Assembly (NCBI GenBank): GCA_913776965.1
Contig: CAJYQL010000084.1
Span: 1-64,000 of the forward strand
Direction: 5' to 3'
From: an uncultured Xylophilus sp.
GTDB lineage: Bacteria > Pseudomonadota > Gammaproteobacteria > Burkholderiales > Burkholderiaceae_C
Length of the DNA stretch: 64,000 nt
Part shown: piece after piece, positions 31,854-41,241 of the stretch
How positions within the stretch are numbered: position 1 is the stretch's first letter
How the letters are laid out: every line of letters starts with the position of its first letter
The notes under the pieces: generated by a model
Database searches by the model: none
Seen by the model: the letters and a program-made list of their open reading frames with translations, nothing else
Told to the model about the DNA's origin: nothing
Position numbers and translations under genes: made by a program

Positions 31854-31889
31854 GGCGGCGCGGTTCTCCGCGCCGCCTTTTGTCTTTTT
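31854..31889 (+). terminator. Intrinsic terminator/attenuator between livJ and livH
   Basis: GGCGGCGCGG (31854-31863) and CCGCGCCGCC (31868-31877) form a perfect 10-bp stem with a TTCT loop, followed by TTTTGTCTTTTT. It lies 20 bases after livJ and 15 before livH. It would hold the membrane genes at a lower level than the binding protein. Confidence 0.85.
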
Positions 31890-31903
31890 GCCGGAGCCCC
31901 TTC

Positions 31904-32785
31904 GTGCTTGAACAGCAACTCTTCAATGCCCTGTCGCTCGGGTGCGTCTACGCACTCTTCGCGCTCGGCTTCACCCTCATCTTCGGCGTGCTCGGCGTCA
32001 TCAACCTGTCGCACGGCGCGGTCTTCATGGTCGGCGCCTACGCGGCGGTCGAGGCGATCACGCTGCTGTCGCTGCCGCTCTGGGCCGGCCTGCTCTTCGC
32101 CTTCGTCTTCTGCGGCCTGCTCGGGCTGCTGATCGACGTGCTGGTGCTGCGGCCGCTGCGGGCCCGCAACGCGCCCCACCTGATCCCGATGATCGCGACG
32201 ATCGGCGTGGCGATCATCCTGAACAACGGCGTGCAGGGCATCTTCGGTGCGCAGAACCTGCGCTTCCCGTCGGGCACCGTGTCGGACGACGCGATCACCT
32301 TCGCCGGCCTGCACCTGACCTCGATCGAGCTCGGCATCATCCTGCTGTCGTTCGCGATGATGGCGGTGCTCATGGTGGCGCTGAAGCGCACCCAGCTCGG
32401 CCGGGCGCTGCGCGCCATCGCCGAGTCGCCGAAGGCGGCCTACCTGCTGGGCATCAACGTCGAAGGGCTGTTCTTCCTGACCTCGTTCGTCGCGGCGGGC
32501 CTCGGCGGCGTGGCGGGCGTGCTGATCGGGCTGTATTCCAACGCGGTGTTCCCGCTGATGGGCCAGCCGATCCTGCACAAGGGCATCGCCGTGATCATCC
32601 TGGGCGGCATGGGCGACATCCGCGGCGCGATGCTGGGTGGCCTGTTCCTGGGCTTCGCCGAAGTGCTGTCGGTCGCATACATCGGCTCCAACATGCGCGA
32701 CGCGGTGGCCTTCGGCCTGCTGTTCCTGGTGCTGCTGGTGCGGCCGAAGGGGCTGTTCGGCACGCTGCAAGAGCGGAAAGTCTGA
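31904..32785 (+). CDS. livH: Branched-chain amino-acid ABC transporter permease LivH
   Basis: One of the two membrane subunits of the liv transporter. The 293 residues contain about eight hydrophobic helices and the typical N-terminus ALSLGCVYALFALGFTLIFGV. The best start is GTG at 31904 (LEQQLFNALSLG); an ATG at 31880 is in frame but falls in the terminator tail. livM begins 11 bases after its stop. Confidence 0.93.
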   Translation: MLEQQLFNALSLGCVYALFALGFTLIFGVLGVINLSHGAVFMVGAYAAVEAITLLSLPLWAGLLFAFVFCGLLGLLIDVLVLRPLRARNAPHLIPMIATIGVAIILNNGVQGIFGAQNLRFPSGTVSDDAITFAGLHLTSIELGIILLSFAMMAVLMVALKRTQLGRALRAIAESPKAAYLLGINVEGLFFLTSFVAAGLGGVAGVLIGLYSNAVFPLMGQPILHKGIAVIILGGMGDIRGAMLGGLFLGFAEVLSVAYIGSNMRDAVAFGLLFLVLLVRPKGLFGTLQERKV

Positions 32786-32796
32786 GGCGCGCCGAC

Positions 32797-33675
32797 ATGG
32801 AATGGTTCGACAACTTCTGGTCGGTCTACAGCAACCTGGTGCTGACGCTCGGCACCAACGCGCTGCTGGCGCTTTCGATCTGGCTGACGCTCTCCTGCGG
32901 CATGCTGGCGATGGCCAACGCCGCCTTCATGGGCATCGGTGCCTATACCTCGGCGCTCGTCACGATGAACGCCGGCCTGCCCTATCCCGTAGCGCTCGTG
33001 GTCGGCATGGCGGCCCCGGCGGCGATGGCCTTCGTCATCGGCAAGCCGACGCTGCGGCTGTCGGGCGTGTACCTAGCGATGGCGACGCTCGCCTTCGGCG
33101 AGGTGGTGCGCATCGTCGTGCTGAACGCCGAGACCTGGACCGGCGGCGCACTGGGCCTGAACGGCATTCCGCAATCGACCGAGTGGTGGCACGTCGGCCT
33201 GGCGCTGGTGCTGGTGCTGGCACTGCTCTGGCGGCTGCGGCATTCGCGCGTCGGCCGCGCCTTCGAGGCGATCAAGGAAGACGAGACCGCCGCCGGCTTG
33301 ATGGGCATCGACGTGGGCGCGCACAAGATGCTGGCCTTCGTGCTGGGCGCGGCGATCGCCGGCCTGGCGGGCACGCTCAACGCCCACCTGACCTTCTTCA
33401 TCGGCCCGAACGAATACGGCTTCGACCGCGGCGTGGACATCCTGACGATGGCGATCCTGGGCGGCATCAACAGCCTGTTCGGCCCGGTGCTGGGCGGCAT
33501 CATCCTGACGGTGCTGCCCGAAGTGCTGCGCGGCTTCAAGGACTTCCGCCTGGTGGTCAACGGCTTCATCCTGGTGCTGATCGTGCTGTTCCTGCCCAAG
33601 GGCATCTGGGATCCGGCGCGGGTGCGCCAGTGGTTCAGCGGCGCACGTTCCGCGCAGAAGGGAGCCGCGGCATGA
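32797..33675 (+). CDS. livM: Branched-chain amino-acid ABC transporter permease LivM
   Basis: Second membrane subunit. The 292 residues start MEWFDNFWSVYSNLVLTLGTN and show several hydrophobic helices and LivM features such as FMGIGAYTSAL, PTLRLSGVYLAMATLAFGE and LGGINSLFGPVLGG. It has no N-terminal extension of the E. coli LivM type. The stop overlaps the livG ATG by 4 bases (ATGA). Confidence 0.93.
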   Translation: MEWFDNFWSVYSNLVLTLGTNALLALSIWLTLSCGMLAMANAAFMGIGAYTSALVTMNAGLPYPVALVVGMAAPAAMAFVIGKPTLRLSGVYLAMATLAFGEVVRIVVLNAETWTGGALGLNGIPQSTEWWHVGLALVLVLALLWRLRHSRVGRAFEAIKEDETAAGLMGIDVGAHKMLAFVLGAAIAGLAGTLNAHLTFFIGPNEYGFDRGVDILTMAILGGINSLFGPVLGGIILTVLPEVLRGFKDFRLVVNGFILVLIVLFLPKGIWDPARVRQWFSGARSAQKGAAA

Positions 33676-34544
33676 GCGCATCCCTGCAACTGCAATCCGT
33701 CTCCCGCCACTTCGGCGGCCTGAAGGTGCTGCAGGACGTCAACCTGACGATCCCGCAGGGCGGCATCTTCGGCCTGATTGGGCCGAACGGCGCCGGCAAG
33801 ACGACGGTGTTCAACCTGATCACCGGTCTGCTGCCGGTCTCGGGCGGCACCATCACCTTCGACGGGCAGGACCTGGCCGGCCGCAAGCCGCACGAGATCA
33901 CCCGGCTCGGGCTCGGCCGCACCTTCCAGAACATCCGGCTCTTCAAGGAAATGAGCCTGCTGCAGAACGTGATGGTCGGCATGCACGCCCACCTGCGCTA
34001 CGGCGCGGGCGGCCTGCTGGCGAGCAGCGGCCGGTTCCGGTCCGAGGAGCAGCGGGCCCGCGACCGGGCACGCGAACTGCTGTCGTGGATGAAGCTCGAC
34101 CACAAGGCCGAGGAGACCGCCGACAACCTGTCGTACGGCGAGCAGCGCAAGCTGGAGCTCGCGCGGGCGCTGGCCACCGAGCCGAAGCTGCTGCTGCTCG
34201 ACGAGCCGGTGGCCGGCATGAACAGCAGCGAGAAGACCGAGCTGATGCGCGAGATCCAGGCGATCAGTGCACGCGGCTACACCATTTTCATGATCGAGCA
34301 CGACATGCGATTCGTCATGGGCCTGTGCCAGGAGATAGCCGTGCTGAACTTCGGCCGCATCATCGCGCAGGGCGGACCCGACGCGATCCGCAACGACCCG
34401 CAGGTGATCGAGGCCTACCTGGGCCGCGAGGACGACGAGCCGGAGGCCGCCGGCCCGCACGGCATCGTCACCGACGGCCAGCCGTCGGCGGTGGCGGCCG
34501 GCACGGTGCCGACCTCGGTGCCGCAACCGGGAGCGCCGTCATGA
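33672..34544 (+). CDS. livG: Branched-chain amino-acid ABC transporter ATPase LivG
   Basis: Cytoplasmic ATP-binding subunit. Walker A is GPNGAGKTTV, the signature is LSYGEQRKLELARAL and Walker B is LLLLDEPVAGMN; the segment FQNIRLFKEMSLLQNVMVG is typical of LivG. At 290 residues it is longer than usual: a roughly 30-residue C-terminal tail rich in Pro, Ala and Gly (ending PQPGAPS) has no known function. The start and stop both overlap neighbours (ATGA). Confidence 0.93.
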   Translation: MSASLQLQSVSRHFGGLKVLQDVNLTIPQGGIFGLIGPNGAGKTTVFNLITGLLPVSGGTITFDGQDLAGRKPHEITRLGLGRTFQNIRLFKEMSLLQNVMVGMHAHLRYGAGGLLASSGRFRSEEQRARDRARELLSWMKLDHKAEETADNLSYGEQRKLELARALATEPKLLLLDEPVAGMNSSEKTELMREIQAISARGYTIFMIEHDMRFVMGLCQEIAVLNFGRIIAQGGPDAIRNDPQVIEAYLGREDDEPEAAGPHGIVTDGQPSAVAAGTVPTSVPQPGAPS

Positions 34545-35266
34545 GCACTACCCCGTTGCTGAAGGTCGAGGGTCTGCAGGTCAATTTCGGCCATGTCCAG
34601 GCGGTCAAGGGCATCGACTTCGCCCTGCACGAAGGCCGGATCACCACGCTGGTCGGGGCCAACGGCGCCGGCAAGTCGACCACGCTGCTGGCGCTGTCGG
34701 GCCTGGTGAAGAAGGCGGCCGGCACGGTCACCTTCGACGGCCGCGACCTCACCGGCCTGGCGCCGCACCGCATCGTGCAGAGCGGCGTGGTGCAGGTCGC
34801 CGAGGGCCGCGCCACGCTCACTACCCTCACGGTGCGCGAGAACCTGGAGCTCGGCGCCTACACCCGCAGCGACCGCGGCGAGCGGGCGAAGGACCTGGAC
34901 TATGTCTACGGCCTGTTCCCACGGCTCGCCGAACGGGCCGACGGCCTGGCCGGCAACCTGTCGGGCGGCGAGCAGCAGATGCTCGCGATCGGCCGGGCGC
35001 TGATGGCGCGGCCGCGGGTGCTGCTGCTCGACGAGCCGTCGATGGGCCTGGCGCCGATCATCGTGCAGGACATCTTCCGCACGCTGCGCACCATCAACCA
35101 GGCCGGCCTGACGATCTTCCTGGTCGAGCAGAACGTACGGCAGGCGCTGAAGATCGCCGACTACGGCTACGTGATCGAGACCGGCAGGATCGTGCTGGCC
35201 GACAGCGGTGCGGCCCTGCTCGGCAATCCGAAGGTGCAGGAGGCGTACCTGGGCAGCGGCCACTGA
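34541..35266 (+). CDS. livF: Branched-chain amino-acid ABC transporter ATPase LivF
   Basis: Second ATP-binding subunit of the liv system, 241 residues. Walker A is GANGAGKSTTLLALSG, the signature is LSGGEQQMLAIGRAL and Walker B is VLLLDEPSMGLAPI; the C-terminal ETGRIVLADSG is typical of LivF. It overlaps livG by ATGA and ends the operon: its stop is followed directly by repeat copy E and a strong terminator. Confidence 0.94.
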   Translation: MSTTPLLKVEGLQVNFGHVQAVKGIDFALHEGRITTLVGANGAGKSTTLLALSGLVKKAAGTVTFDGRDLTGLAPHRIVQSGVVQVAEGRATLTTLTVRENLELGAYTRSDRGERAKDLDYVYGLFPRLAERADGLAGNLSGGEQQMLAIGRALMARPRVLLLDEPSMGLAPIIVQDIFRTLRTINQAGLTIFLVEQNVRQALKIADYGYVIETGRIVLADSGAALLGNPKVQEAYLGSGH

Positions 35267-35267
35267 C

Positions 35268-35322
35268 GCTCCCAAAACCATAGCGGCTCACGCAGGTCCC
35301 GCCTGCGTGAGCCGCTTTTTTT
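35268..35322 (+). repeat. Dispersed GCTCC..ATAGC repeat, copy E (forms the livF terminator)
   Basis: The core GCTCCCAAAACCATAGC (35268-35284) begins two bases after the livF stop, as copy C follows mscL. It overlaps the left arm of a 14-bp perfect hairpin whose arms contain CACGCAGG and CCTGCGTG. Confidence 0.8.
35283..35322 (+). terminator. Strong intrinsic terminator after livF
   Basis: Bases 35283-35296 (GCGGCTCACGCAGG) and 35302-35315 (CCTGCGTGAGCCGC) form a perfect 14-bp stem with a 5-base loop (TCCCG), followed by seven T. It also lies just past the tatC stop (35339) on the other strand, so it sits at a convergent junction, although the T run serves only the plus strand. Confidence 0.95.
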
Positions 35323-35338
35323 ATGCCTGGAATTAGGT

Positions 35339-36133
35339 TCAGGAAGCGCTGTCGGCCGGTGCCGCCGCGTCCTCGGGCGCCTTGGTGTGCTTGATGAAGA
35401 TCCGCGCCGCCCAGATGCCCACCTCGTACAGGATGCACATCGGGATCGCCAGCGACAGCTGCGACACCACGTCCGGCGGCGTGACGATCGCCGCGATGAT
35501 GAAGGCGCCGACGATGAAATAGCCGCGGAACGCCTTCAGCTTCTCGATGCTGACGATGCCGAGTCGTGCCAGCACCACCACCGCGATCGGCACCTCGAAC
35601 GCGATGCCGAAGGCGAGGAACATGGTCAGCACGAAGCTCAGGTATTCCTCGATGTCCGGCGCCGGCGTGATGCTCTTGGGCGCGAAGCTCTGGATGAAGG
35701 CGAACACCTTGCCGAAGACGAAGAAGTAGCAGAACGCCACGCCGATGAAGAACAGCACGGTGGACGACACCACCAGCGGCATCACCAGCTTCTTCTCGTG
35801 CGAATACAGGCCCGGCGCGACGAAGGCCCAGACCTGGTAGAGCACCACCGGCAGCGCCATCAGGAAGGCCGCCATGAACAGGATCTTCAGCGGCACCATG
35901 AACGGCGAGATCACCGAGGTGGCGATCAGCGTGGCGCCGGCTGGCAGGTGCTGGACCAGCGGTGCGGCCAGCAGGTCGTAGAGCGGCCCGGGGCCGGGGT
36001 AGAAGAACAGGGCACCGGCGCAGACGGCCACGGCGATCAGCGCCTTGACCAGCCGGTCGCGCAGCTCCATGAGGTGCTCGACGAAAGGCTGTTCGGTGCC
36101 GGCGAGTTCGTCGTCGCGTGAGGATTCGGACAT
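35339..36133 (-). CDS. tatC: Twin-arginine translocase subunit TatC
   Basis: The core receptor of the Tat pathway, which recognises twin-arginine signal peptides and exports folded proteins. The 264 residues have the TatC N-terminus (QPFVEHLMELRDRLVKALIAV) and six hydrophobic helices, with KILFMAAFLMALPVVLYQVWAFVAPGL and the Pro-rich VTPPDVVSQLSLAIPMCILYEVGI typical. A Ser/Asp-rich start and an Ala/Asp tail flank it. It is the last gene of tatABC and converges on livF. Confidence 0.96.
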   Translation of the reverse strand: MSESSRDDELAGTEQPFVEHLMELRDRLVKALIAVAVCAGALFFYPGPGPLYDLLAAPLVQHLPAGATLIATSVISPFMVPLKILFMAAFLMALPVVLYQVWAFVAPGLYSHEKKLVMPLVVSSTVLFFIGVAFCYFFVFGKVFAFIQSFAPKSITPAPDIEEYLSFVLTMFLAFGIAFEVPIAVVVLARLGIVSIEKLKAFRGYFIVGAFIIAAIVTPPDVVSQLSLAIPMCILYEVGIWAARIFIKHTKAPEDAAAPADSAS

Positions 36134-36188
36134 GGGGCGGGAGGTGCGCGCGGCGTGGCCACGGGGCCCGCGCCGATGGGAAAAAGGA

Positions 36189-36668
36189 TCAGGAGGCCTT
36201 GCGGGGGCGGTAGCGGGCCACGCGGGCGGCGCCCGACAGGGCCTTGGTGCGGATGCCGTTGCGGGCCTTGTACCACTGCGGCGTGGCGCCCTGCTTCAGC
36301 CGCCAATTCTTCCGCGGATGGCGGTATTCAGGATAGGTCACCGGCGCCACGAAGGATTCGCCGGCCGTCGTGGTCGATTCCGAAGCGCCAACGTCGGTGG
36401 ACGACCAGCTCTTCTCGAAGTCGCTCGCATGGGTCTGGACCGAGGCGTGCACGTCGCGTGCGGCGCCTTCCATCGTGTCCTTCATCTTGCGCAGCTCGTC
36501 GAGCTCCATCGACCGGTTGACTTCGGCCTTGACGTCGGCGACGTAGCGCTGCGCCTTGCCAAGCAGCGTGCCGACCGTGCGGGCGACCTTCGGCAGCTTC
36601 TCCGGGCCGATGACGATCAGCGCCACCGCGCCGATCAGCGCCATCTTCGAGAGACCGATGTCGATCAC
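36189..36668 (-). CDS. tatB: Sec-independent translocase protein TatB
   Basis: Partner of TatC in substrate binding. The 159 residues start at a GTG (36668): [25 protein letters not shown], the single membrane helix with the conserved Glu and GPEKLP hinge; an amphipathic helix follows ([21 protein letters not shown]). The C-terminal third is basic and aromatic ([18 protein letters not shown]), which I associate with Comamonadaceae TatB. No ATG fits the N-terminus, so GTG is the start. Confidence 0.92.
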   Translation of the reverse strand: MIDIGLSKMALIGAVALIVIGPEKLPKVARTVGTLLGKAQRYVADVKAEVNRSMELDELRKMKDTMEGAARDVHASVQTHASDFEKSWSSTDVGASESTTTAGESFVAPVTYPEYRHPRKNWRLKQGATPQWYKARNGIRTKALSGAARVARYRPRKAS

Positions 36669-36696
36669 GTGCCGGACTCCGCCTGGGTCTGCCGCA

Positions 36697-36936
36697 TCAC
36701 GAGCGGTTCTTGGCCTCGACGTCGATCGGCGCCTTGTCCACCGTCGCCTGCGTGTGGGCGACCGGTGCGACCGGCACTTCGGGCTTGGCATCGGCCGAAC
36801 CGTCCTTCATGCCGTCCTTGAAGCCCTTCACGGCGCCGCCCAGGTCGGAACCCATGTTCTTGAGCTTCTTGGTGCCGAACACCATGACCACGATCAGCAG
36901 CACGATCAGCCAGTGCCAGATGGAAAACGAACCCAT
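36697..36936 (-). CDS. tatA: Sec-independent translocase protein TatA
   Basis: Forms the translocation pore in the Tat system. The 79 residues start [22 protein letters not shown], the membrane helix and hinge, followed by the amphipathic helix [21 protein letters not shown] and a polar tail. tatB starts 28 bases downstream. It lies 69 bases after hinT in the long minus-strand run. Confidence 0.95.
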   Translation of the reverse strand: MGSFSIWHWLIVLLIVVMVFGTKKLKNMGSDLGGAVKGFKDGMKDGSADAKPEVPVAPVAHTQATVDKAPIDVEAKNRS

Positions 36937-37005
36937 GGATCTCTCCTAACGTAGGGGTGGTGATTCTAGGGCGCCGCCATGCCGCGGCCGCCCGTCCGGG
37001 CAGTA

Positions 37006-37365
37006 TTACCCCTTGGCCCAGGGGCGCGGGCCGCCCATGACATGCACATGGAGATGGTGGACCTCCTGCCCGCCCTCGTCGCCGGTGTTCACCACGACCC
37101 GGAAGCCGCCGTGGGGATAGGGGTTGCAGCCCTGCTCCAGCGCCAGCTTCGGCGCCAGCACCAGGATGCGGCCGAGCAGCGCCTGGTGCGCCTCGGTCGC
37201 CTGCGCGAGGGACGGGATGTGCGCCTTCGGCACGATCAGGAAATGCACCGGCGCATGCGGGTGGATGTCGTGGAAGGCGTAGAGCTCGTCGTCCTCGTAG
37301 ACCTTGCGCGACGGGATCTGCCCCGCTATGAGCTTGCAGAAGATGCAGTTCGGATCAGAGGACAC
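37006..37365 (-). CDS. hinT: HIT-family purine nucleotide phosphoramidase (HinT)
   Basis: Hydrolyses nucleoside phosphoramidates. The 119 residues carry the zinc-binding N-terminal CIFCKLIAGQIPS and the HIT motif HHLHVHVMGG near the C-terminus. hinT next to hisE/hisI and tatA is usual in betaproteobacteria. It overlaps the preceding gene by 11 bases. Confidence 0.93.
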   Translation of the reverse strand: MSSDPNCIFCKLIAGQIPSRKVYEDDELYAFHDIHPHAPVHFLIVPKAHIPSLAQATEAHQALLGRILVLAPKLALEQGCNPYPHGGFRVVVNTGDEGGQEVHHLHVHVMGGPRPWAKG

Positions 37366-37780
37366 GCGACGCCTCCACGGGCTGGTGGCGGTTCATCCGC
37401 ACCATGCCGAGCACGATGCGATAGAGGAACCAGATCGAGATGACCCCCCAGGCGATCCAGCCGGGGGCGATGAGCAGCAGCCACAGCGGCGCGGTCAGGA
37501 TGTAGAGCACCGCGGCCCAGAGCACCGACCGGATCCGCCAGCGGAAGTGCGAGGCCTGCCAAGTGCCTTCGGCATCGCCGCGCTTGACCAGGTCGAGCAC
37601 CAGCGCCACCAGCAGCACCGCGATGGAGACCTGTGCACCCGGAATGACGGCTGCGACGGCCACGACGAGGTGCAGCAGGTAGCTGATCCAGCCGACGGTC
37701 AGCAGCGACTGGTCGGCAGCGGCATAGGGCGGCGGCACCTGCGGCGGTGCGGCGAGCGGCGGGCGGTCGTCGGGGTGCAT
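37355..37780 (-). CDS. DUF4870-like membrane protein
   Basis: A 141-residue protein with three to four hydrophobic segments (LLTVGWISYLLHLVVAVAAVI, SIAVLLVALVLDL, VLWAAVLYILTAPLWLLLIAP, GVISIWFLYRIVLGMVRM). Its short Pro-rich start and the membrane layout resemble DUF4870 proteins, of unknown function. In Burkholderiales it regularly sits between hisE and hinT, as here. It overlaps hinT by 11 bases. Confidence 0.78.
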   Translation of the reverse strand: MHPDDRPPLAAPPQVPPPYAAADQSLLTVGWISYLLHLVVAVAAVIPGAQVSIAVLLVALVLDLVKRGDAEGTWQASHFRWRIRSVLWAAVLYILTAPLWLLLIAPGWIAWGVISIWFLYRIVLGMVRMNRHQPVEASRVL

Positions 37781-37833
37781 CGGTGCGGGCTCCTTTCGGC
37801 GGTTGATCAAGCGCTGAGGCGGGATGTGCGGAT

Positions 37834-38232
37834 TCAGCGCGGCGTTTCGGCGGCGGCACGCTCCTGCGCCTTGCGCAGGGCCTTTTCCTCGATGCCGCTG
37901 GTGCCGGCACGGCGCTCCAGTTCGGCGATCACGTCGGCCGGCGACAGCCCGTAATGGGCCAGCGCGACCATCGAGTGGAACCACAGGTCGGCGACCTCGT
38001 AGACGATCTTGCCGGCGTCGCCGCCGTGGTCGGCGTCCTTGGCGGCCATCACCACCTCGGTCGCCTCCTCGCCGATCTTCTTCAGGAACGCGTCCGGGCC
38101 CTTGTGCAGCAGGCGGGCGACATAGCTGCTGTCGGGGTCGCCGCCGCGGCCGGGCTTGCGGCTCTCGATCGTCGCGGCCAAGCGCGCCAGCGCATCCTGG
38201 GACAGGGGGGAAACATCGCTCATGCCGGTCAT
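37834..38232 (-). CDS. hisE: Phosphoribosyl-ATP diphosphatase
   Basis: Second step of histidine biosynthesis: removes pyrophosphate from phosphoribosyl-ATP. The 132 residues include [25 protein letters not shown] and [15 protein letters not shown], the MazG-like metal-binding pattern (EEATE, EVADL). The start at 38232 overlaps the hisI stop as ATGA; a second ATG at 38223 is also possible. It is separate from hisI, unlike the enterobacterial fusion. Confidence 0.94.
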   Translation of the reverse strand: MTGMSDVSPLSQDALARLAATIESRKPGRGGDPDSSYVARLLHKGPDAFLKKIGEEATEVVMAAKDADHGGDAGKIVYEVADLWFHSMVALAHYGLSPADVIAELERRAGTSGIEEKALRKAQERAAAETPR

Positions 38233-38618
38233 TTGTAGATGGATTCGGGATCTTTCAACACCGGATCGACCGGCGTCCAGGCGCCATCCTGCAGCACGCT
38301 GTAGAAACAGCTGTGACGGCCGGTATGGCAGGCGATGCCGGGCGTGTGCCCCTGCTGGGTCACTTTGAGCAGCACCACGTCGTTGTCGCAGTCGAGCCGG
38401 ATCTCGTGCACCGTCTGCACATGGCCCGAGTCCTCGCCCTTGAACCACAGCCGGTTGCGCGACCGGCTGAAATAAACCGCCCGCTGCAGCTCCGCGGTCT
38501 TCGCGAGCGCCTCGCGGTTCATCCAGGCGAACATCAGGACATCGTTGCTGCCCTGCTCCTGCGCGATCACGGGCACCAGCCCCTGCGCATCCCATTTCAC
38601 GTCGTCGAGCCAAGTCAT
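38229..38618 (-). CDS. hisI: Phosphoribosyl-AMP cyclohydrolase
   Basis: Third step of histidine biosynthesis, opening the adenine ring of phosphoribosyl-AMP. The 129 residues show [30 protein letters not shown], the metal-binding DCDNDVVLL and the HTGRHSCFY motif. It is 101 bases downstream of hisF and overlaps hisE (ATGA). Confidence 0.95.
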   Translation of the reverse strand: MTWLDDVKWDAQGLVPVIAQEQGSNDVLMFAWMNREALAKTAELQRAVYFSRSRNRLWFKGEDSGHVQTVHEIRLDCDNDVVLLKVTQQGHTPGIACHTGRHSCFYSVLQDGAWTPVDPVLKDPESIYK

Positions 38619-38719
38619 GCGGCGATTGTCCGCGAACTGGAACAGGCGGCCCGCTGACCCTGCCTTCCCGCGAGATGCCGCGGATCCGGCTGTGCCGGGC
38701 CGCCCCGGCCGGGGGCGAG

Positions 38720-39499
38720 TTAAAGCCTGACGGGGATGCCCCGCTCCGCCATGCGGGCCTTGGCCTCGCCGACCGTGTGCTGGCCATAGTGGAAGATGCT
38801 GGCCGCCAGCACCGCGTCGGCGCCGCCCTGCTGCACGCCGTCGGCCAGATGGTCGACGTTGCCGACGCCGCCGGAGGCGATCACCGGCACCGGCACCGCA
38901 TCGGCCACCGCCCGGGTGAGGGCCAGGTCGAAGCCGATCTTGGTGCCGTCGCGGTCCATGCTGGTTAGCAGGATCTCGCCGGCGCCCATCTGCGCCATGC
39001 GCGTGGCCCAGGCGACCGCATCGAGGCCGGTGTTCTTGCGGCCGCCGTGGCTGTAGACGTCCCAGCCCGCGCCGCGGGCTTCGGCATCCTCGCCGGTGCG
39101 GCGCTTGGCGTCGATCGCGACGACGATGCACTGCGCGCCGTAGCGGGCCGATGCGTCGGCGATCACCTGCGGGTTCGCGATCGCGGCCGAATTGAAGCGG
39201 GTCTTGTCGGCGCCGGCGTTCAGCAGCCGGCGCACGTCCTCGACCGTGCGCACGCCGCCGGCGACGGTCAGCGGGATGAACACTTTCGACGCGACCGCCT
39301 CGATGATCGGCAGGATCAGGTCGCGCTCGTCGCTGGTGGCGGTGATGTCGAGGAAGGTGAGTTCGTCGGCGCCCTGGTCGTTGTAGCGGGCGGCGATCTC
39401 CACCGGATCGCCGGCGTCGCGCAGTTCGAGGAAGTTGACGCCCTTGACGACGCGGCCGCCGGTGACGTCGAGGCAGGGAATGATGCGTTTGGCGAGCAT
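38720..39499 (-). CDS. hisF: Imidazole glycerol phosphate synthase, cyclase subunit
   Basis: TIM-barrel subunit that, with HisH, makes imidazole glycerol phosphate and AICAR. The 259 residues start [23 protein letters not shown], the conserved N-terminus with the catalytic Asp (CLDV); the second Asp is in [15 protein letters not shown]. It is separated from hisA by a mutarotase gene, an unusual insertion. The open frame upstream to 39994 is antisense to that gene. Confidence 0.97.
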   Translation of the reverse strand: MLAKRIIPCLDVTGGRVVKGVNFLELRDAGDPVEIAARYNDQGADELTFLDITATSDERDLILPIIEAVASKVFIPLTVAGGVRTVEDVRRLLNAGADKTRFNSAAIANPQVIADASARYGAQCIVVAIDAKRRTGEDAEARGAGWDVYSHGGRKNTGLDAVAWATRMAQMGAGEILLTSMDRDGTKIGFDLALTRAVADAVPVPVIASGGVGNVDHLADGVQQGGADAVLAASIFHYGQHTVGEAKARMAERGIPVRL

Positions 39500-39563
39500 G
39501 GCGGTCGGGCCGGAGGGCCGGTCGGTGTCGGTGGAAAAGAAAAGGAACGCGCCGCGGCCGGCG

Positions 39564-40451
39564 TCAGGCGGGCAGCACCCGCAGCCGCTGGGCGCCCTGC
39601 CAGGCGTCGCCGGGTGCGAGCCGGGCCGGCGTGTCGATCGCCGCGGCCTCGACGCAAAGCATGTCCCGCCAGCCGTCGGGCGGCATGTCGGCCAGGCGCG
39701 CGCAGAGGTCGGGGCCGGGATTCCAGACGACGGTTTCGGTGAAGACCGGGTCCTGCGCGATCTCCAGCGTGCCACGCGGCTCGGCCATGCGCAGCGGTGC
39801 GCGGCGGGCAGCGTGGACGCGGTCGGTCTCGGTGCCGAAGCCGAGCGGCTCGGCGGCGCGGGCCGGTTCGGCCGCATGGCGCACGTCGCGCACCGCATCC
39901 CAGAAGGCTGCGCCGCCCAGGCCGTGCAGCCGGGTTGCGCAGACGTCGGCGGTGCGCAGGTAGCTGTGCAGCGCGAGGGTGAAATCGAACGCATCGGCGC
40001 CGGTGTTGCACACGTGGAAGGCGATCTCGAGGCTGCTGGGCGCGAGCGTGACCGTCAGCCGAGCTGCGAAGCCGTGCGGCCACAGGGCGCGGGTGGCGTC
40101 GCTGTCGTGCAGGACGAAGACGGCGCGGGCGGCATCGTCCGGCAGGTCGGCCACCGCATCCTCGGGCGCCAGCGTCCACGGCAGGTTGCGTGCAAAGCCG
40201 TGCTTCGGCAGCGGGCCGCGCTGATTGAACTGCGGGAAGCACACCGGCACGCCGCCGCGGATCGCGGCCTGGCCGTCGAACACCGCGCGCGGGCTGAGGT
40301 ACAGGCGCTCGGCGCCGTCGGCGGTGGTCCAGGACAGCACCTGGGCGCCGTGCAATGCGACGGTGGCGGTGTCGCCTGCGGGCAGCGCGAGCCGGATGCA
40401 GGGCTGGCCGTGCAGCGTGACGGCCGTCGGGGTCGTCGAGGGGGGCGGCAC
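39564..40451 (-). CDS. D-hexose-6-phosphate mutarotase family (aldose 1-epimerase-like, YeaD)
   Basis: A 295-residue galactose-mutarotase-fold protein that most likely interconverts the anomers of a hexose 6-phosphate. Family marks are [49 protein letters not shown], then HSYLRTADV and the late [10 protein letters not shown] and CVEAAAI. It lies between hisA (10 bases) and hisF (64 bases), both usually adjacent, with no known tie to histidine synthesis. The start at 40451 is the first ATG in the frame. Confidence 0.88.
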   Translation of the reverse strand: MPPPSTTPTAVTLHGQPCIRLALPAGDTATVALHGAQVLSWTTADGAERLYLSPRAVFDGQAAIRGGVPVCFPQFNQRGPLPKHGFARNLPWTLAPEDAVADLPDDAARAVFVLHDSDATRALWPHGFAARLTVTLAPSSLEIAFHVCNTGADAFDFTLALHSYLRTADVCATRLHGLGGAAFWDAVRDVRHAAEPARAAEPLGFGTETDRVHAARRAPLRMAEPRGTLEIAQDPVFTETVVWNPGPDLCARLADMPPDGWRDMLCVEAAAIDTPARLAPGDAWQGAQRLRVLPA

Positions 40452-40460
40452 CGACGCCGC

Positions 40461-41201
40461 CTAGCCGGCGAGTTCGTCGGCGCGCGCCTGGGCGGCCGCG
40501 AAATCCAGGTCGCCCGAGTAGATCGCGCGGCCGCAGATCACGCCTTCGACGCCTTCCGATTCGACCGCGCACAGGCCGTCGATGTCGGCCATGTTGGACA
40601 GGCCGCCCGAGGCGATCACCGGAATGGTGAGTGCCTGCGCGAGCTTGACGGTCGCGTCGATGTTGATGCCCGACAGCATGCCGTCGCGGCCGATGTCGGT
40701 GTAGATGATCGACTCGACGCCCCAGTCCTCGAACTTCTTGGCCAGGTCGACCACCTCGTGGCCGGTGAGCTTGCTCCAGCCGTCGGTGGCGACCTTGCCG
40801 TCCTTGGCGTCGAGGCCGACGATGATGTGGCCGCCGAAGGCGCTGCAGGCGTCCTTCAGGAAGCCGGGGTTCTTCACCGCGGCGGTGCCGATGATCACGT
40901 AGCGCAGGCCGCCGTCGATGTACTTCTCGATCGTGTCGAGGTCGCGGATGCCGCCGCCGAGCTGTACCGGGATGTCGTCGCCGACGGCCTTCAGGATCGA
41001 CTTGATCGCCGCGGCGTTCTGGGGCTTGCCGGCGAAGGCGCCGTTCAGGTCCACCAGGTGCAGGCGGCGGGCGCCCTGCTCCACCCACTTCAGGGCCATC
41101 GCGGCCGGGTCTTCGCCGAAGGTGGTCGATTGGTCCATGTCGCCTTGCTTGAGGCGGACGCAGTGACCGTCTTTCAGGTCGATCGCAGGAATGAGGAGCA
41201 T
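40461..41201 (-). CDS. hisA: ProFAR isomerase HisA
   Basis: Isomerises ProFAR to PRFAR in histidine biosynthesis. The 246 residues start [22 protein letters not shown], with the first catalytic Asp in AIDL; the second is in [13 protein letters not shown] longer open frame upstream overlaps the hisH end and is rejected. It is 40 bases after hisH. Confidence 0.97.
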   Translation of the reverse strand: MLLIPAIDLKDGHCVRLKQGDMDQSTTFGEDPAAMALKWVEQGARRLHLVDLNGAFAGKPQNAAAIKSILKAVGDDIPVQLGGGIRDLDTIEKYIDGGLRYVIIGTAAVKNPGFLKDACSAFGGHIIVGLDAKDGKVATDGWSKLTGHEVVDLAKKFEDWGVESIIYTDIGRDGMLSGINIDATVKLAQALTIPVIASGGLSNMADIDGLCAVESEGVEGVICGRAIYSGDLDFAAAQARADELAG

Positions 41202-41241
41202 GGTTGCCGAAGCCAGCAGTGGAACGGGTGGGGAGAAAGAA

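Noticed and set aside
31880-31903. An ATG start for livH 24 bases upstream
   Set aside because: It lies inside the T-rich tail of the terminator and adds residues not seen in LivH; GTG at 31904 is better.
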